Shown here: positions 35,001 to 46,800 of the stretch, piece by piece
Layout: each line of letters starts with the position of its first letter
Numbering within the stretch: position 1 is the first letter of the stretch
Assembly (NCBI RefSeq): GCF_037975245.1
Contig: NC_092581.1
Span: 3,484,001 to 3,548,000, forward strand
Source: Apostichopus japonicus
Taxonomy: Eukaryota; Echinodermata; Holothuroidea; Aspidochirotida; Stichopodidae
Direction of reading: 5' to 3'
DNA: 64,000 nucleotides
The notes under the pieces: generated by a model
Database searches by the model: none
Told to the model about the DNA's origin: nothing
The model's input: only the letters and a program-made list of their open reading frames with translations
Program-made: the position numbers and the translations under genes

Positions 35001-36352
35001 TCTATACTCTACTTCTATACTATATACTATACTACATTTATACTATATTATATTATACAATAATATACTACTATACTATACTCATTTACATGTATGGAAG
35101 TGATCCAGTTACCTTACTTTTTATTTCTTCACCTCAGTATCAAATGAATGCATTGGTGTGGGGCAGGGGTAGGTTATATGTAGATGGAGGTTTGCACAAA
35201 TGGAATATTTTGCCAATATCATCAATGTTACAATTTTTAGGCAACATCTAACCTGTTGTTAGTGATATTTTAAATGTCACAAAAACTTGTAGGAAATAGG
35301 GAAAATTTTAGTTTGCCATTGGGATAATATAATTTCCTGGCAGAAAAAGGGACAATTCCAATTTAATCAGGATGTATGGTAACCCCTTCTCCCATTCAAC
35401 CTCTCTCTCCATCCTGCTTGTTTAGCTAACATTTTTAGCTGACACTTTTAGCTAACATGTTTTAGCTAACATGCAATATGTTTCCTTCACTCTCCCTCTT
35501 ACAGGCAAGATCCAACACCCTCTACGTCAGTAACAGAAGTAATCAACACTTTCAGGTGTTTCATGTCAAGAATGGGGATCTTGAAATGGCTGAACAGAAA
35601 CTTGTAAGCATTCATTTTTCATTATCTTCTTGTGCGAGTGCTACTGGAAGGAGTTGGGAGTTGGGGTGGGGTTTTCAGGTGGGAGAGGCCACTCATATGT
35701 TTTTGGGCAGAATACAGTATACTGCCTTGGGTTCACAACAAGGGCTAGTTATTTACTTACAACAGTGATTTTGCAGTCATGGGATGGTGTGTATTTGCGG
35801 GGGGGGGGGGGGGGGGGAGGACAGTAACTTCTGTAAGTATTGTCACAAGTTTTACATATTTGCATATTTCAATCATTGTCACATTCGACCCTGGGTAACG
35901 ATAACATATTTACATTTGATAACATAAATAGTCTGAAGAATTCTCATGAAGTAAGTTGAATAAGAATGATGTCTTATCCATGTAGCTTTCTATTTTACAA
36001 CAGAAACGTGTTCAGCCCAATGAATAACGTAATAACATTGTGTAGACACAGCTTTATGAACCAGCAATGTGAATGTTGTACTACTCTTTGCAATGTATAC
36101 TTAATACATACTGGCATTTGTATGCATATTCATCTGTATGTTTATTTAGTTTTTCCGATACATTTTTTACAGCATCTTACCGATCTGGAAAGACCAGTGG
36201 GTATTCAGTGTGGTTTACATGAAGACGTTGTAAGTGTGCTAGTCTCAAAACCAGCCACTATGTCTATGGCAGCCATCTTTCCCATGGCAACAGGCACTCA
36301 GCAAGTAGACTTGTACTTGAAACAGATTCATCTGTCTCAAGCTTGTAAGTAG
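28813..36352 (+). CDS. WDCP: WDCP orthologue (WD repeat and coiled-coil containing), eight exons
   Basis: WDCP (human C2orf44) has N-terminal WD40-type repeats and a C-terminal coiled coil; the human protein forms oligomers, interacts with the kinase HCK and is known as an ALK fusion partner. Eight consecutive exons join in phase: 28813-29078, 31459-31517, 31742-31914, 32314-32390, 33094-33718, 34441-34557, 35505-35603, 36173-36344. The product of about 530 residues matches human WDCP from memory at GWVWTDGNAVFL, IIWHPVCPIICLV, GCWMPDGKTLVLAADRNIS, VWDD, IIAATDLPL, GPLDLT, SPDLVSF and LERPVGIQCGL. Human WDCP is about 720 residues, and the C-terminal coiled coil was not found. The last exon either splices at GT|GTAAGT to an unseen exon or reads through to TAG at 36350-36352. 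A splice to the acceptor at 36778 would create an immediate stop (T|GA). Confidence 0.9.
29311..29959. mobile_element. 649-bp long-terminal-inverted-repeat MITE
   Basis: Target duplication CGAAATAA (8 bp) at 29303-29310 and 29960-29967. The arms of about 90-100 bp are inverted: the left contains CATGACTAATTACCATACC and ACCGGACCCAACCGGAGGCA, and the right holds their complements. Inside, CAGTGATGGAACTCA is repeated about 77 bp apart. No transposase. It lies in WDCP intron 1. Confidence 0.88.
31459..31517 (+). CDS. WDCP: WDCP exon 2
   Basis: A 59-nt exon between GTTTTCTAG and G|GTATAG, encoding GENPEFKLYKKIDAVTDMR, phase 2 to 1. Homology alone is weak, but it bridges exons 1 and 3 in perfect phase and parallels the human GEVKFGDSKVIG region. 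Confidence 0.75.
31742..31914 (+). CDS. WDCP: WDCP exon 3, WD-type repeat
   Basis: Acceptor TTATTTAG, donor ATATCG|GTGAGG, phase 1 to 0. It encodes DIIWHPVCPIICLVSSSGSW and later LAGCWMPDGKTLVLAADRN. Human WDCP has GCVWHPKCAILTVL and CACWTQDGLRLVVAVG at the same spacing. Confidence 0.9.
32314..32390 (+). CDS. WDCP: WDCP exon 4
   Basis: Acceptor TTTCTGTAG, donor ACG|GTAAGA, phase 0 to 2. It encodes VYVWDDINGGQENWTQ then RQTKVLTMT. VYVWD is a typical WD-repeat strand end and matches human LHSYIWDSAQ. Confidence 0.88.
33094..33718 (+). CDS. WDCP: WDCP exon 5, large exon
   Basis: Acceptor TTTATGGCAG, 208 codons, preferred donor AAG|GTCAGT at 33718. It begins FKGKVVSILAVSSQHIIAA then TDLPLMDVIS, matching human VCSITATVDSQVAIATELPLDKI. 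GPLDLTAML matches human EPLDLTHI. The long acidic, Lys/Glu-rich middle is unconserved. The ORF stays open to 33784, but the GTCAGT donor gives the correct phase 0 for exon 6. Confidence 0.9.
34441..34557 (+). CDS. WDCP: WDCP exon 6
   Basis: Acceptor TTTTCTTCAG, donor AAG|GTACTA, 39 codons, phase 0-0. It encodes HLHLLDVSLEEPIIVNSSKV then MMSPDLVSFK, matching human SSHLVLVTFKKAV and GILVPDLIAF. The donor runs directly into a TACTA microsatellite. Confidence 0.88.
34558..34616. repeat. Pentanucleotide TACTA microsatellite
   Basis: About eleven uninterrupted units starting right at the exon 6 donor of WDCP. The array continues in degraded form after the inserted transposon (34965-35085), so the transposon landed inside a longer array. 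Confidence 0.95.
34620..34964. mobile_element. 345-bp hAT-like MITE, copy 1
   Basis: Starts CAGGGTTTCCCTAACC and ends CAGTTAGGGAACCCCTG. It shares GAGACACGATCTGAGTCATT, CTTCGTAAAAGATCAAG and AACAAAAAGTACTCTA with copy 2. It inserted into the TACTA array; flanks CTATACAC/CTATATAC resemble an 8-bp duplication but the repeat makes this ambiguous. In WDCP intron 6. Confidence 0.85.
35505..35603 (+). CDS. WDCP: WDCP exon 7
   Basis: Acceptor CCTCTTACAG, donor CTT|GTAAGC, 33 codons, phase 0-0. ARSNTLYVSNRSNQHFQVFH parallels human KAHVVAVASNTCNIILIYSV, a WD-type repeat. Confidence 0.88.
36173..36344 (+). CDS. WDCP: WDCP exon 8, last one recognised
   Basis: Acceptor CATTTTTTACAG, probable donor GCTT|GTAAGT. 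It encodes LTDLERPVGIQCGLHEDVVS, then SVLVSKPATMSMAAIFPMA, matching human ENTERPKGICFLTDQLLLILVG. Phase 1 at the exit. A retained intron would end the protein two codons later at TAG. Confidence 0.85.
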
Positions 36353-36949
36353 CTCATGCTTTCCTTCACATTAAACTATTTTTTAGTCTTAGGAAGTCTT
36401 AAAGAATTGTAGGATGTCAGTGGACTGACCTTCTTTGTGGAGTCCCACCACCAGCCCCTCTCCCACATCCCTAGGAAAGATGGTTAGTTCCCATCAGAAA
36501 TAGGCCCTAACATAGTGGGGAATGGCTGATTTACATATGTAAGTTGGATAGTGGCTTCTGATGGTTGTTAAAATGAGGAGGTCAACTCACATTGGAGCAA
36601 TTTAACAAACTAATATGGATCACAGTGTTGAAGTTAAAGTTAATTCAAAAGTTCCCCCCCCCCCCCCATGTAAAGTTAATTCAAAATGCCTCCAGTTGAA
36701 CCTGTTTTTTTTTATAGATGAGATTGCTTGGAACTGCATATTTAAGCTATTATTCTGAAATATTTTATACTCCTCAGGAAAATAGTGTTTGCTCTACTGG
36801 AGACACACTGTGGATACAATGATGGCTGAGGGGTGACTTGAATCCAATCAATACTGGATTCAAATTGAAGTGATACAAGCTGATAAAACAAAGATAAATT
36901 ATTGTTTGTTCAACTGTGTGACACACCTGAGCGACCATTAGTTGCCATT

Positions 36950-37021
36950 CTGGCATATCTGGAGGGAGGGAAGTTGGGAAGGGGGGAAGGGAAGTTGGGA
37001 AGGGGGGAAGGGAAGTTGGAG
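36950..37021. repeat. Short G/A-rich tandem repeat
   Basis: A unit of about 26 bp (GGGAAGTTGGGAAGGGGG type) is repeated nearly three times in the WDCP 3' region. It generates an artificial Pro-rich ORF on the minus strand. Confidence 0.75.
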
Positions 37022-37108
37022 GAGTGAAGTACTTATGATCTTCAAGGCAGTATTTAATTCTTTCACTCAGATTCAAGAGTTTTCAAGAAGTTGTAAAAAG
37101 ATGAGCAA

Positions 37109-37118
37109 AATAAATAAA
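37109..37118 (+). terminator. Poly(A) signal candidate for WDCP
   Basis: Overlapping AATAAA hexamers (AATAAATAAA) about 760 bp after the last recognised WDCP exon, followed by a T-rich stretch. They would suit a transcript ending at about 37.13 kb. Confidence 0.4.
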
Positions 37119-37560
37119 CCTTGATTCATATTTATCCATTTTCTGTATTTCATTCTTTTACCTCGCGTTGCAGATAGAAAAACAACAATAAATAAAATAA
37201 CCAATTCCGCAAATTTCCAAGGCTATTATTATATAATAAAATAAAGGCAGTTTGAAAGATTTTGTTAAATATTCAGTTATAATATTAGGTACATTTCTGT
37301 AAGAAAAAAGAGATTGAATAAATTAATGATATAGATTTTGACCAATTGTTTAAGATACCCTCGGTCATGTCCACCCACGCAATTCTCATATTCCACATCA
37401 TTTGAAATACTTCATCTACAGAAACTGAGAGAGGTGTTTGTCATCGAAACAACTATAATTCTGGGAAGAGCCCACCCCCATTTTTTTTTTAATTTGAAAC
37501 AAACAGCATTTTTGCAAAGCCATTTTATGAAACCATAAATCAACAAAATTATAGAGAAAG

Positions 37561-37566
37561 TTTATT
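37561..37566 (-). terminator. Poly(A) signal candidate for the SFT2 gene
   Basis: TTTATT on the plus strand is AATAAA on the minus strand. It is the first such hexamer noticed downstream of the SFT2 stop codon at 38891. It would give a 1.3-kb 3' UTR ending about 430 bp from the WDCP signal, so the two genes would be tail to tail. Confidence 0.35.
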
Positions 37567-38890
37567 TTGACACTGCTAGACAAAGAGAGAGCTTAAAAAG
37601 GAGGAGGAATACACACTAAAGCAAAGAAAAACATGAATAATTGAATACATCACTTGTAGCTACATAGAATACTCATCAGTTATGTACACATATTTTACAA
37701 ATATTTCAGCTAACACACAAGTTTTAAAGTTTTCAGAGTGATGTCTGACTGACAAATAACTTTCTCAGGGTATAGGAGGATTTCACTCATGTTGCTTGCT
37801 AACCGTTACACATTCACACATTACCTACACAGCCTTTTTCGAAGCACATGCAGTTTTTTTAAACAGTTTTTTCTCTCTTTCAAACTCACAGAGAGGTGTC
37901 ACAGCACTCCAAACAATTTAGAATCTAGGTTTTAAACAACAATACTCTGTGAAAACCTTTCAAAAAAGTTTCCTTCAAGGACCCATGAAATCCAAAAGTT
38001 TTCAGCCAAAAACCAAGAAGTGAGGGTCACAAGACCTATACAGCAAATGAAATTGTTTATCAAATTAACACTTCTATCATCATGGTGAAGAAACTCCACC
38101 GTTTAATAAGACATCGAGAATTGTGATGAAAAAGCTACCATTACAGTTTCCATCAGAGCGTATGATTGTAGATTTTGGAAGACTTTAAACTTAATACTTT
38201 TGCTATGAGCAATAAAAATTGTTTTTAAATACTTAAAAGTTTTTTAATAATTTGTAACTGATCACAAGAGCAACAAGTTTTCTTTAGTTTATAGTCGATG
38301 AGAATGACTCTCTACAGGTGAAAAAAAAGAAGAAAAAAGTAAAGTTTAGTCATTCTGGAGAAGGGTGGTGACTGGACTAGGAAAATTTTTCCACACTTTT
38401 CTACCTTCTTTGCTTTGTTACGTAGCAATAGAGATAAGAGCACCGCCAAAGTCTCTGACAAGGTTTGAATTTCCCAGTAAATTGACTTTTGAAACCAAAT
38501 CCAGCTTGCATATAGCACACGTCAATAATGAACTCCCTCCATATGGAAAAGTTATTAGCTTAAATCCTGGTTGGCAGTTTTGCTTGGTTCATTTTAATGT
38601 TCATATTATATTAAGTACACAGCCTTACCTTGTAATAGGATGTTAAGGGGGGAGGGGGGTGAGGGGGGAAACAGAACTTGATGACAACAGCTTCTACTAG
38701 TGTTACCTTCATTTATACGCAAACCTATCCCAGAGATCATCCACAAGTTAATACAGCTTTTTCTTTAAAGTTCTCTTACGTCGAGCCAATTGACCCTACC
38801 CATACCATTGCACTTTTGAAAACCATCGACCGCAGCACACAAAATGCTTCATAATATATAGTGTCCGATACGGAACCTCTGTCAGAGATT

Positions 38891-38960
38891 CTAGGAGACA
38901 ATCGATCCGAAACATTTCTTGACAACATCTCTGGCGTATGGAATGTAGGAAATGGCATAC
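38891..38960 (-). CDS. SFT2D2: SFT2 gene exon 6 and stop
   Basis: Acceptor CTTTACAAAG completes the split Trp codon, then YAISYIPYARDVVKKCFGSI, VS and TAG at 38893-38891. It matches the human C-terminus YSLSFIPFARDAVKKCF. Confidence 0.95.
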
Positions 38961-41900
38961 CTTTGTAAAGAAAACAGAGAAATATGGAGGGATATATATA
39001 AGATAAACACAAACGTGACCTGAAAGTAGTAAGTCAACAGTGACATAACCATGGTCTAGACCAGGGTTTCCCTAACCCCACGGACCCCCCTGTGGATGTC
39101 AGAGTTGTCCACGAACCCCCAACTTTTCGAGACACGATCTGAGTCATTATTATATTATAATACGCATAACAGGGCTTCGTAAAAGATCAAGTATCACATG
39201 CATGGTAAGGTACTACTATGGCAACATGTGTGTATGTAACGCGAAAAGAGTTTGTCGATAGGTACGATTTTTGTACATTACTAACTTATATGACTTATCA
39301 GATGTTAGCTCAACAAAAAGTACTCTATTTTTGACGTTCAGAGATGTCTTACTGGTATGTAATCACGCACCCCCTGGGGGTTCATGTACCCCATTTAGGG
39401 AACCACTGGTCTAGACTCTACTGTCAAGTAAGTGGGTGGTGGGAGTTGGTGCGGTTGAAGGAAGGGAGCAGCCAAGTGGGACAACTTTGTTGATCACATT
39501 TGTCAATTTCTGTAACAAGTACAAACTCGGAAGTATGCTGACAATGCATTTGAGATCCGTCGAGTTCACCATTTCTACGCTGATGTAAATCTTACTAATG
39601 AGCATATATATAGGCTTAATACCCTCCCCCACACCCCTTTCCAACAATTCGTATTTGTTCAATTGGTATAATTATATGCAATCTTTCCTACTCTCTTCAT
39701 GATCAAGGAGAACTCCTAAAACTACTAGTGTATACATTTCCTTCATACAATAGCAGGATGTTCAGATGAATATTTTGTTGGCTAAACACTTCTCCAAAAT
39801 TCCTTCTAAGCACGACCTTGATATGAAGTTGAAGCAGGATGGCAACAGTGAGTAAAATTCTTCCCCTCCCTAGCCCCATCCCCTACCAGCCCCCCCCCCC
39901 ACTCAATTCACTCTTTTCACACCATCCATCCTCTTCATCGCCTTCACTAACTAATTTCCAGGTAGAAAAAATATCAGAATTTTTCTACAGGAAAGGTATC
40001 TAAAAATGAGCTTGAGAAAACTAGGGATGAAGTACATGAGCTTACCAGGCAAACGCTAGAAACTGAATCACGCAGAAGAGAATAGCGAGAAGAGCGGTAC
40101 CCCACTGCAGGTAAAAGAAAAGAAAAGAATTGGATGAACGGAGGACTTTAGACACTGTTTGGGTCCTGGTATGTCATAATCAGGATTTCCATTTAAGTCC
40201 CATCCACTCATGAATATTAATGAGGTAAAAATTTGTTGTTGCAAAGGACATGTACTTACTATATAGTTCCTTCAACATACCAAGTATGAACTAAATCGGA
40301 CATACGGGTGAAGAATTTTAATGTTAAGCCACGCCAACTCATTAATATGTATGATAGCACCACCAAAAACACAACAGGGATCATCAAATGACCCAGACCA
40401 ACATATATATCAAGTATGACATCATTCACATATTTTATTAATGAAATACTGTGTTTACAAGGTAGGGCATCAGGATACACATACAAATACACAAACACAT
40501 GTATCACAATTTGACTGCATAGGTTCTGATGGAACCACAAATATTATTCAAAGCCATAAGAGATGTATGCTTTCTTACTATGTTCTCTTTTGTTTCTGAG
40601 AAATGATTTTGTGCTAGACTTGGTAGTCCAGTCACTTTCATTGATGAGCCACATATGTTTAAAGGGCCACTTTTCAGAATTTAATAGTGGTATAGGTATA
40701 CAACATGGAGTGGTAGTAGTTATTTTTCATCATGTTCTAACATTCTAAAGTCATCCTTTTATAAGCAAAGTTAAACTAGATTTAAAAAAAAACATAAAAC
40801 ACAATAAATAAATAAATGAATAAATCATTCAATCAATAAATGTCGAAACATCTTCCCAACCCGATCATATCATGAGTAACTCTAAATTTGATAATGCTAT
40901 TTCTAACCATGATGTACCAAATTCGACAATTGACCTCATTAATTTGCTATATTTATAATTTCGGACCAAGTCAACACATGGGTGATTTAGGCTTTGGACA
41001 CAACCCATCAACTGTTCGTGGATTGTGTATGTCTCTTGAACATAAAAACGGTTACAGACATTTTGTAATCATAGTCAGTTTGAACACTGCCTTTAATGTT
41101 AGACAAAATGAAAAACTAGGTCAGCTCATGTATTCCTGCAGTATTTTTGTTTTATTCTCTAAATTAAGACACTCGGACATTTTGACTGATTGTTCATGTC
41201 TCGACAAATGCCGCTTTTGTAGACTTACTTCCGTCGCAGACGTTTAAAACGTGATGTAAAATTCTAGCCGTCTGTGGTTGAGTAATGACACGTTTAAACA
41301 CTGACTAATGCAGTAACTTATAGAGAATTAAGAAATGATCAATCTTAGAATATCCATGTCACAAGATATCAAACAAACTTATTTGGAAAAAAAAAATTCT
41401 GCTCCAGGAGCAAGTCAGACTCAGTCATTTGTTTAAGAACTGCCCTTCTTATTCATTTTCAAATGACCTAAATATTGGTGGAAAACAGCAGAGAATTTAT
41501 GGCTAGAACGGTATTCAAAACAATGACCTCTGGCTTACAAGCTCAGCCTCTACCAACTGAGAAATCCAGCCTTTAGTTATCGGCGATACCGATACAGCCA
41601 TCTCTTTTGCTGGAGGAGCCAATCAGAAAGCCACGGAACCTTGCATACCGTGTAACCAGGATATGATGCCCCAGTTTCATTCGATACAATGCAGACAGGG
41701 GCAGGGAAGGGAATTCAAGAGAAATTCGGCTTTTTATGTAATTATATAAGTGAATGAATAATAGAAAACTGATGTTTCAATCCTAACAGGATCTTCTTCA
41801 GAGGCTGAATGACAAGTAATAGTAAAAGAAGGGAAAAATGCACGTACAGACAGACAGACAGGTTAATGTATTCTGTGCATGCATTTGTCACTTCTGTTAC

Positions 41901-43785
41901 TGTTACTTGTTATGCAGCCTCTGAAGAAGATCCTGCTAGGATCGAAACGTCAGGCCAACTTACTTTTACACATTCTCTAACGCAGGCTCTTAAGTGGATA
42001 AGCAGTTTGCTAACAGTTTCCTTTTATTTTGATATATTCATAAACATAATATAAAACGAACAAAATATTTGCTAGGTGTACTCTTTACTGAATAACTCTT
42101 TAAGTAGTTATTAAAAGTGGGATCTTTATAGGAGGCACAAGCACAATCATCACGTTTACCGTTATAGATCTGTTTGAAGCAAAATTCCCTGAAAAAAGCT
42201 CAGAAAAACTTTGTTTGGGAGGTATCTTCCTCATTTAAAATTCGTGACTGGGAGCTCTCTTTTTGTAAATCTGTGATGTCATAGTGCCTGAATTTTTTTC
42301 GATGATGTCATTATTTAGCTTTTTGTGTCGAAGGAACATTAAATCTGCGATAAGGTATTTTTATGATATTTCAGATTCGCTGTTTGGGAAAGTTCTTCAT
42401 GACAGTTATCACTACCACAGAGATAAATCATGTAAGGCAGGTCTCCTTTGACTTTATTCTGAAGGTTGTTTTTGTGAGAGCAAACAGGAAATAATGTTTT
42501 GGTGGCAAGCAAAGAAATTTTTTGAACAATCTGAAAACATATTAGACCTGTTATCGCTGACCTTTTTTTTTAATTTTTAATTTTTCTTGCAAAATTTCTG
42601 CAATTAAACTACAGAAGATGTTTGTGTCTGATGTCACCACTGTAAATCTAATTTAGCTATTCCCTTGTGACAGGTTCCAGCCTTCGATAACATTCTTGCT
42701 CAACTATGGATATTTCGTTGATTCACCTTTTGTTTTACGGTGAATGGTGAGATTGATTGAAAAATGATTCATTTATGTACTAATCAAAAATTCATTGAAG
42801 AAAAATTTTATCCAAAAAATTATGATCAATAAGCAGGTGCACCAATGAAACATCTATAGAAATGGTCTGTTTGGTAAATTATTGTCAAAAATCACTTAAG
42901 ACAGTGAATTGGGTTGATGGTGGTAAAAGTTTGATATGATTCATAACTTATTATCCCATAACAACGCAGCTCATCTATCATACTTGATCAATTTTAATTG
43001 TCAAATAACAAAGAAACAGTCAGAAAGTCTAAGAAAAAAAAAAGCCTCTGAGAGTCAAATAGTTTGGAATCATTAATTATTTGTCAACTGAAATTCACTC
43101 CGAAATAAAATCTAGTGGTGTCTTACATTCTTTTTGTTTTTTATCATATTTTCAGTAATAACCGATATATTTGGTAAAATTTGTTATAATTTAAACTGCC
43201 GGTGGAAAATGCATCATAAATACTGTTTTCTTCAATTTTTTTAAAAAGTATGTACTATTCCAAAACATTAGGGCAGGGGGGTTTAAATTAGGCAACTATA
43301 TTGCATAATTAGGGAGTGGCAATAAGATTCTTGTTGAAAAATTAGAAACTTTTCTAGCATTTTTTTTAAGCCTGAAGCGATGACCTTCTTAAGTTTACTC
43401 ACCCACACAGCGGCACAGACAGTAAGAATAAGAAACACCAAGAAGACGATGGTTGCGATGATTCTGTTCTCCTTAAACATCCTCTTCGCTTGAGAGACGG
43501 GACCCATCAGGAAGAGAGAACTAAAAGAAAGGGTAGACAGGAAAAGAAATATATTTGCGATTGTAGTGAGTTGGAAAATCCAGAACAGGGATAAACTTCC
43601 AGCTTCCACCGGGATTCAAACCCGGCCTCCCGCTTTATATGTGGACACCCTAACCAACTAGGCTATGGAGGCTGATTGTATGTCCAGAGGTTCAAAACCG
43701 TTAAGGAAGGTCGTAATTCCACTGTAGGCTTTTGTCACCTGTATCGAACAATGCTAGTTCTGTTTTGGTGACATATTTACATTAT

Positions 43786-43816
<31 letters not shown>

Positions 43817-46800
43817 CCGTATCATTTGATACATTCAGAAAACGGTAATTATGGATTTTTTTCAAGAGGCAATTTTTTTTGCTCTTTAAATGATTCGTAA
43901 ATGATTGCCCAGATTCAGATCTCATTTGATCAGCATTATTTCTTAAGAAAAGCTACAAGGTAGTTGTGCTTACTTTAGCAATAAATCCCTCCCTCTCACA
44001 CCCCCCCCCCTTTCTCTCCTAGACAGCTAGAGGAACAGCTTATACTACTCACACAGATTTAGTATCGGTAACCTTCCACAAGAAAAGTTGGGATTTGTAG
44101 GGACACCTCTTAAACTAGCTTAAAGCCGATTTATACCCAGGCCACAGATCACAAATGTGAGCAATCCTTATAGGAACATCAATACTTTTGAACCCCACAC
44201 CCGGGCTACAGATTTCCAATCTATGTTACCAGCATATCCATTACCAAACACCCAGTTGGCACCATCTTTTCTGTACTTTCTCATCATGTTTCAAAGCACT
44301 CATACTAACGGTACAAGCAGCATGAATATCCTTCTTCTATCAGATAGACGTTAAATTGGTCCAACTGTTCACGCTGTCAGTAGGAGTGCTTGGAAGCATG
44401 ATTTGGGAGGACAGTAAAGAGTGGTACTTGCATTTATATGAAATTGTCCCAATTGGTTGTTACCAAAACCCATGAATATTCAATAGTTAATGACAAAAAT
44501 CCAAATTCTAGCATATTAGAATGGAAAAATAGCAACAAAACAAAATATTTACCCAGCAATGATGGTGATGTTACCTAAGGAATAGAATACTGCGAAAATT
44601 GCCAGATTGGATGACGTTGGAAAGAGAAGTACCAGCACAGACTGTAGAAATAATCACAATATGGATGCTTTTAGCCGACACAGTAGAGGATGGAAAGGAG
44701 TGTATACATATATATTACATTTTAAATAACTGTTGCTGTCTCTTGGGAGTCAAAGAGGTTTGACATACTGACAGTTGAAGTTATCTGATATTCTACCAAA
44801 AGTGAACTTGAAGCAAACAGGTGTGACGTCAGGACTGCTCTGGTCAGCATGCAGTAAAATTATTAACGTGTGTTGTAATCTAGGAAAATGCCCAACGAGA
44901 ACTTGATTTTAGCCAGAAATATTTTTTAAAAAACACTTGCATTCTTTTTGTAGCAATTTCTAGGCTCAGACTACCTACCTTGAATTGATCACTGATCACA
45001 GAAAAACAAGATAATTGGCAGAGAAAAACAGAAGGATTTGAAGCAATGATACAGGTCTTAAAAGCCTTAAGTTAAACCATCAATGTTATCATATATAGTT
45101 TTATCAATTTTGAAAACAATTCCAAGAAAAACTTTTATGTCTATATGCTTGAGAGATGAAACTTATTTCTGACAATTGTGCATTAAATTTAAAGGGAGAT
45201 TTGTGAAGAAGAGAAATGGGGAAAATGGGAAGGATTAAGATACTCACAAGAAAGGCCAAAACACAACCCGTGACAAAGCAAATGGTAAATCCTTTAACTC
45301 GAGTTGACCAGCTCAAAGACGTGCCTTCATAAATCTGCAGAGTGAGAAAGGTTAAAAATATGAGTATTTACAAATGACTGAGTTTCAATTAAGCAAGATC
45401 GATTTAATGGCTTACATAGGAAGACCAACACACTATGCTGATACAGCCGACATAACATTTATACCAAAAAATATTTTTTTACTTGAAGGATACAAAAATA
45501 ATTTTTCAATTCCTTCCCCCTCATCCCCCCCCCACCCACCCAATCCCCCTTTCCATACACTAAACTACAATTAGTCTAACAACACAAAGACTTAAACCTT
45601 AAATGTCATGACTTGCTATCTTCTATAATTAACATTATATGTTATTTTATTTCATTTTCATTTTGTTCTTGTGGGGGGATGGGGGAATTGATCACCACCT
45701 GTTGAAACGGGACTGTTATGGGGTCTAGTCTATGTCAATTCCATCACAAAGAGCTATGCCTAAAGATAGTTTATAGGGCCTAGGCCTAGGTACATTTTGG
45801 TGCACTCATGACACAGGAAAATTTTGCAACATGTTTCATGTATTCACACCGGTTACCAGCTTTTGCAATTTTCATCCTCTAAAACATAACTTGAATTTAT
45901 TGTGCTGTAGTCTACCCTCTAGCCTAGGTCTAACTAAGTACTGTAACATAGGGCTTTAGGCATCTGTTAATGTTACTTGTTACTGTCATAGTGTTATTTC
46001 GGTTTCATCTTGATGAATGTACATCATTCAAAATTTCAGGTATATAATGTTAGTAGCATGGTGGGCTCATAATTGATGCCATTAAGGATTTGATCATTGA
46101 TCAATGTCTATTAAGAAAAAATCCAAATCCCTCAACTGTATGTGTTTTCATATGTGTGGTTCCTCAGAAGTGTAATGATCTCAAAATATTTATTGTTCTG
46201 TGCACATGCAATGACAATTGAGCAGAATTTGTCCACAAAATGTCTGTCGTGTCAAGTTCTTTCATACCCCTAAATTGACATATTCTTCGATAAGCTAACT
46301 GTCACTTTTGTGTAAGTATACATCAATTGACTCTGAATGCTGTTTGCTATGCTCTGAGCCCCTAAGCTCAGACAGGTCAGGTCCCAGAGAGTAGTGGTAT
46401 CATGCTGAGGTTATATTGGTTATTTTTAGGGAGTAAGATTTCTAAATCCCCAAAATACATGCAAAACTGGGGGGAGGGTGTTAAAAGCTTTATAAAAAAA
46501 ACAAATTGATCAGCATATAGCTGAAATGGATTAAGACTCATGAAATATGTAACCCTGCTTTGCTACAAAAAGTTAAGGTTGCCTGCTGTAATATTTGAAG
46601 GTGCGTCAATTACGAAGGTGCGTCAATTATGAAGCCTTTACTATATAGCTATGACATACTGTATAAGCATTAAGTATTGATATCGTGCTACGGATACATT
46701 TCTTTGCACTTTGTTATAATTTCGAGCAAAAAAGTAAGTTGGGACAAGCTCTACTGATGTTGGGGTTAGCCTAAGTAACTTAGTGTTACTAGGCTTAGCC

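Noticed and set aside
38776-39012. Minus-strand ORF overlapping SFT2 exon 6
   Set aside because: Another frame of the same DNA gives the conserved YIPYARDVVKKCF end and stop codon.
41501-43672. Functional tRNA genes
   Set aside because: Mismatches in the anticodon, D or T arms and intronic placement favour SINE or pseudogene status.
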